Position numbers and translations under genes: made by a program
In this document: positions 17,292 through 24,521 of the stretch, one piece after another
Layout: each line of letters begins with the position of its first letter
Numbering within the stretch: the first letter of the stretch is position 1
Notes under the pieces: generated by a model
The model's input: only the letters and a program-made list of their open reading frames with translations
The model's database searches: none
Told to the model about the DNA's origin: nothing
From: Azospirillum doebereinerae
Lineage (GTDB): Bacteria > Pseudomonadota > Alphaproteobacteria > Azospirillales > Azospirillaceae
Assembly (NCBI RefSeq): GCF_003989665.1
Contig: NZ_RZIJ01000040.1
Location: 1 to 35,251 of the forward strand
DNA length: 35,251 nt
Direction: 5' to 3'

Positions 17292-18557
17292 ATGGCGTCA
17301 TCCCCCTCGGACCGCCTGTTCCGCAAGGCGGCGCTCGACCGCCTGTCCTCGCCGGAGGAGCTGGACCGCCTCGTCACCCTGACCAAGCCGCGCGGCTGGC
17401 TGGCGCTGGGCGCGACCGGCGCCCTGCTGGGGCTGGCGGTGGGCTGGGGCATCGTCGGCACCCTCCCGACGCGGGTGTCGGGACCCGGCATCCTGGTCAA
17501 CAGCGGCGGCCGGGTGTTCGACGCGGTCGCTCCGGCCTCCGGCCTGCTGGTCGCCCCGGCGCTGCGGTCCGGCGACGCGGTGAAGGCCGGGCAACTGCTG
17601 GCCCGCATCGATAAGCTCGACCTGGAGCAGACGCTCGCCCACGCCCAGGCGGTGCTGACGGAGCGCGAGGAGGATCTGGCCCGCCGGGCCGACCGGCTCG
17701 ACCGCGAGGCGGCGGCCAAGCGCGCCAACTTCGCCAGCCGCCGCGCGGCGCTGCGTCAGGTCGAGGAGGCGGCCGAGAGCCGCGTCCAGTTCATGGACAG
17801 CCTGCTGCGCGGGCAGGAGGACATCGCGGCGCGCGGCTTCACCACCCGCCAGCGCGTCGAGGAGACGCGGCAGGATCTGGCCGCCGCCCGCCAGAAGGTC
17901 AGCGACGCCAGGAGCCAGCGCCTCCAGATCGACACCGAGGAGCTGGACATGGCCAGCCGTGCCGAGCAGACGCTGTCCGACGGCCGCGACCGGGTGGCCG
18001 ACGCCCGGCGCCACGTCGAGGAGACCCGCCTGCACATCGAGCAGAACACCCGCATCCTCAGCCCGACCGACGGGCGCGTCACCGAATGGAAGGTGGCCGA
18101 GGGCGCCCGGATCGCCGCCGGCACCCCGGTGGTCAGCATCGAGAGCGGGGCGAGCGGCTTGCAACTGATGCTCTACGTCCCGCCCGAGCACGGCAAGAAG
18201 CTGAAGCCCGGCATGGACGTCCGCGTCGCCCCCTCCACCGTGCGCAAGGAGGAGTACGGCACGCTGGTCGGCACCGTCGCCGAGGTGTCCGACTTCCCCT
18301 CCACCCCGCAGGGCATGCTGGCGGTGTTGCAGAACGACCGGCTGGTCCAGCAGTTCTCGGCCAAGGGACCGCCCTTCGCGGTGCGGGTGGACCTGACGCG
18401 CGACGCCGCGTCGCCCGGCGGCTACCGCTGGTCGTCCGGCGGCGGCCCGCCGCTGACCGTCACCAGCGGCACCCCCGCCGAGGGCGAGGTGACCATCCGC
18501 GAGCAGCCGCCGCTGGCCTTCGTCATCCCCGCCCTGCGCAAGGCGAGCGGGCTGTGA
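17292..18557 (+). CDS. NHLM system HlyD-family secretion adaptor
   Basis: This 421-residue membrane-fusion protein belongs to the NHLM (nitrile hydratase leader microcin) export family. A cytoplasmic N-terminus with SDRLFRKAALDRLSSPEELD precedes one transmembrane helix (about 36-56). It is followed by a lipoyl half (FDAVAPASGLLVAPALRSGD), a long coiled-coil hairpin (about 110-260) and a second lipoyl half (SPTDGRVTEWKVAEG). A beta-barrel part completes it. It should link the inner-membrane ABC exporter to the periplasm or an outer-membrane channel. GAGGGAG lies about 10 bases before ATG 17292. The stop overlaps the GTG of the next gene (GTGA), a sign of translational coupling. Confidence 0.9.
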   Translation: MASSPSDRLFRKAALDRLSSPEELDRLVTLTKPRGWLALGATGALLGLAVGWGIVGTLPTRVSGPGILVNSGGRVFDAVAPASGLLVAPALRSGDAVKAGQLLARIDKLDLEQTLAHAQAVLTEREEDLARRADRLDREAAAKRANFASRRAALRQVEEAAESRVQFMDSLLRGQEDIAARGFTTRQRVEETRQDLAAARQKVSDARSQRLQIDTEELDMASRAEQTLSDGRDRVADARRHVEETRLHIEQNTRILSPTDGRVTEWKVAEGARIAAGTPVVSIESGASGLQLMLYVPPEHGKKLKPGMDVRVAPSTVRKEEYGTLVGTVAEVSDFPSTPQGMLAVLQNDRLVQQFSAKGPPFAVRVDLTRDAASPGGYRWSSGGGPPLTVTSGTPAEGEVTIREQPPLAFVIPALRKASGL

Positions 18558-20755
18558 GCGACGGCAAGGCTCCGCGCCCCAAGCAGACGCGGGTCCGCAC
18601 GCCGACCGTCCTTCAGATGGAGGCGGTGGAGTGCGGCGCCGCCTCGCTCGGCATCGTTCTGGCGCATTTCGGCCGCTGGGTGCCGCTGGAGGAGCTGCGC
18701 GCGGCCTGCGGGGTGTCGCGCGACGGCAGCAAGGCCAGCAACCTGCTGCGTGCCGCCCGCGCCTACGGCCTGACCGCCAAGGGCTTCAAGAAGGAGCCGG
18801 ACAAGCTGGCCGACATGCCCTGGCCGCTGATCGTCCATTGGAACTTCAACCATTATCTGGTCTTCGAGGGCTTCAAGGGCGACCGCGCCTTTCTAAACGA
18901 CCCGGTCACCGGCCCGCGCAGCGTCACCCGCGCCGAGTTCGGCGAGGCATTCACCGGCGTCGCGCTGGCCTTCGAGAAGGGGCCGAATTTCGTCCCCGGC
19001 CGCAAGCCGCCCGGCTTCGCCCGCATGCTGGGCCGGCAACTGGCGCGGTCGCGCGCGGCGGTCGGCTACGCGCTGGCCGCCAGCCTCGCGCTGGTGCTGC
19101 CGGGGATCGCGCTGCCGGCCTTCTCCAAGGCCTTCGTCGACGAGGTGCTGATCGGCGGACAGCGCGGCTGGCTGGCCCCGCTGCTGCTCGGCATGGCGGC
19201 GACGGCGCTGCTGCGCGGGCTGCTGACCGCCTTGCAGCAGGGGGCGCTGCTGAAGCTGGAGACCAAGGTCGCGGCGGTGATGGCCAGCCGCTACCTGTGG
19301 CGGCTGCTGCAACTGCCGGTGCCCTTCTTCGGCCAGCGCCACCCCGGCGACATCGCCGGGCGCGTCGCGGCGAACGACCGGGTGGCGCGGCTGCTGTCGG
19401 GGGAGCTGGCGACGGCGGCGATGAACCTGCTGAGCGTCGTCTTCTTCGGGCTGGTCATGCTGACCTACGACCCGGCGCTGTCGGCTGTGGTCTTCCTGCT
19501 GGCCGCCGGCAACACGCTGATCCTGCGCGGCGCGTCCCGCGGGCGCAACGACGCCGGGCGGCGCCTGCTGTCGGAACAGGCCAAGCTCGGCGCGGTCACC
19601 GTCGGCAGCATCCAGGCGATCGAGACCCTGAAATCCGCCGGGCTGGAGGGGCAGGCGTTCGAGCGCTGGGCCGGCTATCAGGCCCGGCTGCTGTCGGTGC
19701 GCCAGACGCTGGGCGTCCATGCGGGGCTGCTGACGGTGGCGCCCGGCGCCCTGAACGCGCTGGGCACGGCGGCGGTTCTGGGGTTGGGTGCCGTGCGGGT
19801 GATGGACGGGGCGCTGACGGTCGGCGCGCTGGTCGCCTTCCAGAGCCTCGCCGCCAGCTTCTCGGGCCCGGTGGCGCGGCTGGTCGGCATGGGCGGCACG
19901 CTGCAACGGGTGACGGCGGACCTGCAACGGCTGAACGACACGCTGGACCACCCCGTCGATCCGCAATCGGGCCTCGCGGCGTCGGAATTGGAGACGGAGA
20001 CGGCGTCGGAGATGGTGGCGGAGGGGCCGGCCCGGCTCGGCGGCGCCATCGAACTGGTGGATCTGTCCTTCGGCTACAGTGTCCTCGACCCGCCGCTGAT
20101 CGAGGGGTTGTCGCTGACGCTGGCGCCCGGCATGCGGGTGGCGCTGGTCGGCGGTTCGGGCAGCGGAAAATCGACCGTCGGCCGGCTGATCTGCGGCTTG
20201 TGCCCGCCCTGGTCCGGGCAAATCCTGTTCGACGGCAAGCCGCCGTCGGCCATCCCGGTGGCCTTGCGCGCCGCCTCCGTCGCCTATGTCGATCAGGAGG
20301 TGTTCCTGTTCGACGGCACGGTGCGCGACAACCTGACCCTGTGGGACTCCACCGTCCCGGACGCCGCCCTGACCCGCGCGCTGGAGGACGCCGCCATCCT
20401 CGACGAGATCGCCGGGCGGCACGGCCAGCTCGACGCGCCGGTCGCCGAGGGCGGCGTCAACTTCAGCGGCGGCCAACGCCAGCGGCTGGAGATCGCCCGC
20501 GCGCTGACCGGCGATCCGTCGATCCTCATCCTGGACGAGGCGACCGCCGCGCTGGACGTGGCGACGGAAAAGCGGATCGACGACAATCTGCGGCGGCGCG
20601 GCTGCACCTGCGTCATCATCGCCCACCGGCTGAGCACCATCCGCGACTGCGACGAGATCATCGTGCTGAGCCGGGGCCGGGTGGTGGAGCGCGGCACCCA
20701 CGAGGCGCTGCTGGCGCGCGGCGGCGAATACGCCTCGCTGATCGCGGCGGGGTGA
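18554..20755 (+). CDS. NHLM module 1 C39 peptidase/ABC exporter
   Basis: This 733-residue protein has an N-terminal C39 cysteine peptidase, a six-helix exporter domain and a nucleotide-binding domain. The peptidase triad is complete: Cys27 (QMEAVECGAAS), His100 (HWNFNHYLVFEG) and Asp116 (LNDPVTGPR). It should cut leader peptides after the double glycine during export. The ATPase domain is fully consensus: Walker A GGSGSGKST, Q-loop VDQE, signature FSGGQRQR, Walker B ILILDEAT and H-loop IAHRLSTI. The GTG start at 18554 overlaps the adaptor stop. This matches the NHLM peptidase/ATP-binding subunit, and the partner ABC protein follows 5 bp downstream. Confidence 0.93.
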   Translation: MSDGKAPRPKQTRVRTPTVLQMEAVECGAASLGIVLAHFGRWVPLEELRAACGVSRDGSKASNLLRAARAYGLTAKGFKKEPDKLADMPWPLIVHWNFNHYLVFEGFKGDRAFLNDPVTGPRSVTRAEFGEAFTGVALAFEKGPNFVPGRKPPGFARMLGRQLARSRAAVGYALAASLALVLPGIALPAFSKAFVDEVLIGGQRGWLAPLLLGMAATALLRGLLTALQQGALLKLETKVAAVMASRYLWRLLQLPVPFFGQRHPGDIAGRVAANDRVARLLSGELATAAMNLLSVVFFGLVMLTYDPALSAVVFLLAAGNTLILRGASRGRNDAGRRLLSEQAKLGAVTVGSIQAIETLKSAGLEGQAFERWAGYQARLLSVRQTLGVHAGLLTVAPGALNALGTAAVLGLGAVRVMDGALTVGALVAFQSLAASFSGPVARLVGMGGTLQRVTADLQRLNDTLDHPVDPQSGLAASELETETASEMVAEGPARLGGAIELVDLSFGYSVLDPPLIEGLSLTLAPGMRVALVGGSGSGKSTVGRLICGLCPPWSGQILFDGKPPSAIPVALRAASVAYVDQEVFLFDGTVRDNLTLWDSTVPDAALTRALEDAAILDEIAGRHGQLDAPVAEGGVNFSGGQRQRLEIARALTGDPSILILDEATAALDVATEKRIDDNLRRRGCTCVIIAHRLSTIRDCDEIIVLSRGRVVERGTHEALLARGGEYASLIAAG

Positions 20756-20760
20756 AGGGG

Positions 20761-23736
20761 ATGGACGTTCTCGACCAGCCCGCCGCCGAAGCCACGGTCA
20801 AAGCCGCCCTCCAGCCCGCCGTCGTCGTGGACGGCGGCAACCACCGCCCGCTGCTGCTGGACGATCCGGCGCTCGGCTGGCGGCTGGAGGACGGCTACGC
20901 CGACGTCTTCCACGTCGAGCGGCGCGACGGCGCCCTGGTCGGCCGCCGCCACCTGTTCCGGCTGGAGGCCGGAGCCCTGCTGTTCGGCACCCCCGCGCAG
21001 CCCGGTGCCGCGCTGATCGCGGTCGGCTCGCTCGGCGCCCGGCTGTGCGGCCTGGACCGCCGGGACCTCGCGGCGTCCGCCGATTTCCTGCCGCGCGCCG
21101 AAAGCTGGATCCTGCGCCTGACCGACGCCGCCACCGGCGGCGCGGCGGTCTGGCCCGACCGCGTCGCCGAACCCGGCGAACGCCGCCTCGGCCCCGGCGA
21201 GCGGCTGCACGCCGACCCGCGCCGCCCGTTGTGGCTGCGCGTGGAGGAGGGGGCGGCGGCGTGGCTCGACGGCCCCATGGTCGCGGCGGGCGGCCCGCCG
21301 CTGCCGCTGGCCGACCGCGCCTGGATCGCCGCCGCAGAGACCGGGGACGCCGCCCTGTCCCTGACCGAGGCGTGGCCCGACGACGCCGAACTGTGGCCGG
21401 CGCTCGACGCGTTCCACGGGCTGGTGCTCGACCGCATCGCCGCCCGCGTCGCCGGGCAGGCGGACCACGAGGCGCGGCGCGTCCGCGACAGCCGCCGATC
21501 CTCGCGGGACGCCCTGGCCCGCGCGCTGGGCGGCATGACCGGGCTGGTCGAGGGGGCGTCACCTGACGCCCCTCCCGCCCTCGATTTCGCCGACCCGCTG
21601 ACGGCGGCCCTGTCGGCGGTGATGGCCCGCCTCGGCGTGGAGGAGAGCCTGCCCCGGCCGGACGCATCGGCCGCAGCCGGTACCGGCAACGCCGCCGAAC
21701 GCCTGACCGCGTCGCTCGCCGCCGTCCGGCTGCGCACCCGCAAGGTCCTGCTGCGCGACGGCTGGTGGGGCTTGGACGGCGCCGCGATGCTCGGCTGGCT
21801 GGGGGAGGAGCGGCAGCCCGTCGCCTTGCTGCCCGACGCCGGTGGCTTCGTCATGCTGAGCGCCGCCGGCCGCGTCCGCGTGACCGCCGACCTCGCCGTC
21901 CGGCTGGCGCCGGAGGCGCTGCACGTCTACCGCCCGCTTCCGGCCCGCGCGCTGTCGGCGATGGAGGCTCTGCGCTTTCCCCTGCGCGGCCTGTCCGCCG
22001 ACGGGCTGCGGCTGGCGCTGTGCGGGCTGGGGGGCGCCCTGTTGGCGCTGCTGGTCCCGGTCGCCACCGGCCTGCTGTTCGACGACGCCATCCCGCGCGC
22101 CGACCATGGGGCGTTGGCCTTCCTCGTCGCCGGGCTGGTCGCCGCCGCCGTTGGCGGGGCCGCCTTCGATCTGGTCAAGACGCTGGCCGTGCTGCGGCTG
22201 GAAAGCCGGATCGACGGGGTGATGCAGGCCGCCGTGATGGACCGGCTGCTCGCCCTGCCGGTCGGCTTCTTCCGCCGTTTCACGGCGGGCGACCTCGCCG
22301 ACCGCACGCTGGGGCTTCAGAGCGTGCGCGAGATCCTGGCGGCCAGCACCATGGCCGGGCTGCTGGGGGCGCTGTTCGGGCTGGTCAGCTTGGGGCTGCT
22401 GGTCGTCTATGACGGGCGCCTCGCCCTGCTGGCGGCGGGGCTGGCGCTGCTGTCGGCGCTGGTGACCGCCGGGCTGTCCTACGGCCAACTGCGGCACGAG
22501 CGCGAACAGGTCCGCCGGCAGGGCCGGCTCGACGGGCTGGTGCTGCAACTGATCGTCGGCATCGGCAAGCTGCGCGTCGCCGGGGCCGAGCCGCGCGCCA
22601 TGGCGCAATGGGCGCGCGGCTTCACCGCCCAGAAGGCCCGCGCCGTCGCCGCGCAGCGCTACGCCAACGCGCTGGAAAGCTTCCACGCCGTCTTCCCCAC
22701 TTTGGCCACGGCCGCCGTGTTCCTCGCCGTCGCCCTGCTGATGGAATCCGACGCTAGGGAGCAGGCGTTGCAGGCGCTGGCCGCCACGCCGGGCGCCGCG
22801 CCGGGTGCCTTGGGGGGTGCCGAGGCGCCGACGCCCTTCACGACCGGCCGCTTCCTCGCCTTCACCGCCGCCTTCGGGCAGCTGCTGGCGGCGCTGACCG
22901 AGATGGCGAACGCCGTGACCAAAAGCCTGAGTGTGCTGCCGCTGCTGGAGCGCGCCCGCCCGATCCTCGCCACCGCCCCCGAGGTTCCCGCCGGCCGCGA
23001 CGCGCCGGGCGCGCTGGCCGGCGGCGTGTCGCTCAGCCGCGTCGCCTTCCGCTACGCCCCCGACGCGCCGCGCGTGCTGCACGACCTCAGCCTGTCGATC
23101 GAGCCGGGCGCCTTCGTCGCCGTCGTCGGCCCATCGGGCAGCGGCAAATCCACCGTGCTGCGCCTGCTGCTCGGCTTCGAGCGGCCCGACCAGGGGGAGG
23201 TCTTCTTCGACGGGCGGGCGGCGGAGCGGCTGGACATGGCCGCCGTGCGCCGGCAGATCGGCGTCGTGCTGCAAAACGGCCGGATCACGGCGGGCAGCCT
23301 GTTCCAGAACATCGTCGGCACCGCCCCGCTCGGCCTCGACGACGCGTGGCACGCGGCCCGGCTGGTCGGGCTCGACCAGGACATCGAACAGATGCCGATG
23401 GGCATGCACACCGTGCTGATGGACGGCGGCGGCACCCTGTCGGGCGGGCAGCGGCAACGGCTGATGATCGCCCGCGCGCTGGTCCACCGCCCGCGCATCC
23501 TGCTGCTGGACGAGGCGACGAGCGCGCTCGACAACCGCACCCAGGCGGTGGTGACGGCCTCGCTGGGCAAGCTCAGCGTCACCCGCGTGGTGATCGCCCA
23601 CCGGCTCAGCACCATCCGCGACGTCGACCGCGTCTTCGTGCTGGAGGGCGGACGGCTGGTCCAGTCCGGCCGCTACGAGGACCTGATGGCGGTGGACGGT
23701 CCCTTCAAAACGCTGGCGAACCGGCAACTGCTGTAG
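20761..23736 (+). CDS. NHLM module 1 second ABC transporter protein
   Basis: This 991-residue protein is the family-2 ABC subunit of NHLM systems. About 400 N-terminal residues form a soluble extension with no peptidase triad. Then come an exporter transmembrane domain (about 400-700) and an ATPase domain. ATPase motifs are complete: Walker A GPSGSGKST (about 790), Q-loop VVLQNG, signature TLSGGQRQR, Walker B ILLLDEATSALD and H-loop IAHRLSTI. It presumably pairs with the upstream peptidase/ABC protein as a heterodimer, with both ATP sites intact. The C-terminus GGRLVQSGRYEDLM followed by FKTLANRQLL is the normal family ending and is a useful reference for the shortened module 2 homologue. ATG 20761 is 5 bp after the previous stop. 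Confidence 0.92.
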   Translation: MDVLDQPAAEATVKAALQPAVVVDGGNHRPLLLDDPALGWRLEDGYADVFHVERRDGALVGRRHLFRLEAGALLFGTPAQPGAALIAVGSLGARLCGLDRRDLAASADFLPRAESWILRLTDAATGGAAVWPDRVAEPGERRLGPGERLHADPRRPLWLRVEEGAAAWLDGPMVAAGGPPLPLADRAWIAAAETGDAALSLTEAWPDDAELWPALDAFHGLVLDRIAARVAGQADHEARRVRDSRRSSRDALARALGGMTGLVEGASPDAPPALDFADPLTAALSAVMARLGVEESLPRPDASAAAGTGNAAERLTASLAAVRLRTRKVLLRDGWWGLDGAAMLGWLGEERQPVALLPDAGGFVMLSAAGRVRVTADLAVRLAPEALHVYRPLPARALSAMEALRFPLRGLSADGLRLALCGLGGALLALLVPVATGLLFDDAIPRADHGALAFLVAGLVAAAVGGAAFDLVKTLAVLRLESRIDGVMQAAVMDRLLALPVGFFRRFTAGDLADRTLGLQSVREILAASTMAGLLGALFGLVSLGLLVVYDGRLALLAAGLALLSALVTAGLSYGQLRHEREQVRRQGRLDGLVLQLIVGIGKLRVAGAEPRAMAQWARGFTAQKARAVAAQRYANALESFHAVFPTLATAAVFLAVALLMESDAREQALQALAATPGAAPGALGGAEAPTPFTTGRFLAFTAAFGQLLAALTEMANAVTKSLSVLPLLERARPILATAPEVPAGRDAPGALAGGVSLSRVAFRYAPDAPRVLHDLSLSIEPGAFVAVVGPSGSGKSTVLRLLLGFERPDQGEVFFDGRAAERLDMAAVRRQIGVVLQNGRITAGSLFQNIVGTAPLGLDDAWHAARLVGLDQDIEQMPMGMHTVLMDGGGTLSGGQRQRLMIARALVHRPRILLLDEATSALDNRTQAVVTASLGKLSVTRVVIAHRLSTIRDVDRVFVLEGGRLVQSGRYEDLMAVDGPFKTLANRQLL

Positions 23737-23756
23737 GAAACGGGACGGACGAGATC

Positions 23757-24299
23757 ATGCGCAAAGTGCTCTACATCCTGGGCAACCTCAGCGACGAGGA
23801 CATCGAGTGGATGGCGCGGACCGGGCGCCGGCTGGACGTCGGCGACGGCCATGTCCTGGTCCGCCAGGGCCAGCCCGCCGACTGCCTCTACATCGTGTTG
23901 GAGGGCCACGCGAGCGTCGACGTCGCCGGGGTCGGCGTCGTCGCCCGGCTGGGCAGCGGCGAGGTGATCGGCGAGGTGTCCTTCGTCGATTCGGCCCCGC
24001 CGTCCGCCACCGTGTCGGCCGACGGGCGCTGCGTCGCGCTGGCGCTGAACCGTCGCGACATCGAGGCGCGGCTGCGCGGCGACGGCGCTTTCGCCGGGCG
24101 CTTCTATAAGGCGCTCGCCATCTTCCTGGCCGACCGTCTGCGCGGCACGGTGGACCGCCTGAAACACCGGCCGGGGCAGGCGATGGCCGCCGACCGCATC
24201 ATGGAGGACGAGCTGGACGAGGGGCTGCTCGATCAGGTGTCGCTGGCCGGGGTGCGCTTCGACCGCATGCTGAGGACGCTGCTGGGCGCCGCGGCCTGA
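23757..24299 (+). CDS. Crp-like (cNMP-binding fold) protein of the NHLM operon
   Basis: This 180-residue protein has a single cyclic-nucleotide-binding beta-roll (about 25-115: RQGQPADCLYIVLEGHASVD, GSGEVIGEVSF) and no DNA-binding domain. In ligand-binding members the phosphate cassette ends PRAATV, with an arginine that holds the cyclic phosphate. Here it reads PPSATV, with Pro82 in that place, so cNMP binding is doubtful. The gene lies 20 bp after the second ABC protein on the same strand and looks like the last gene of module 1. Family-2 NHLM loci often include such a domain; a role in assembly or control of export is a guess. Confidence 0.85.
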   Translation: MRKVLYILGNLSDEDIEWMARTGRRLDVGDGHVLVRQGQPADCLYIVLEGHASVDVAGVGVVARLGSGEVIGEVSFVDSAPPSATVSADGRCVALALNRRDIEARLRGDGAFAGRFYKALAIFLADRLRGTVDRLKHRPGQAMAADRIMEDELDEGLLDQVSLAGVRFDRMLRTLLGAAA

Positions 24300-24308
24300 C
24301 CGCCGGCC

Positions 24309-24521
24309 TCAGACGACGATCAGTCCCACCGCCGCCGTCAGGCACAGCGCGGCAAGCCCGAGGCACCACCAGCGGCCGCGCGGGCTGGCCAGCGTCGCCG
24401 GACGGTCGAGGTCCTCCGGCGTCGCCAGCCGGTCGAGCGCCGCCGGACGGAACAGCCGCCCGGCGGCGGACGCAACGGCGGCAGGCGGAACGGCGGGGGA
24501 GGGGGGATCGGACGGTGTCAT
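24309..24521 (-). CDS. 70-residue protein matching N-terminus and TM segment of NHLM adaptor
   Basis: This short minus-strand protein consists of a proline-rich start, then GRLFRPAALDRLATPEDLDR, TLASPRGRWW and a single hydrophobic helix (about 51-70), and stops. The middle matches the cytoplasmic N-terminus of the HlyD-like adaptor at 17292 (DRLFRKAALDRLSSPEELDR, TLTKPRGW) almost residue for residue, so they are homologous. It has none of the lipoyl or coiled-coil parts. It is either a decayed second adaptor or a free-standing mini-protein that could occupy the adaptor's docking site on the ABC exporter. ATG 24521 overlaps the divergent GTG start of module 2, and no good ribosome-binding site is seen. 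An in-frame GTG at 24548 is an alternative. Confidence 0.6.
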   Translation of the reverse strand: MTPSDPPSPAVPPAAVASAAGRLFRPAALDRLATPEDLDRPATLASPRGRWWCLGLAALCLTAAVGLIVV

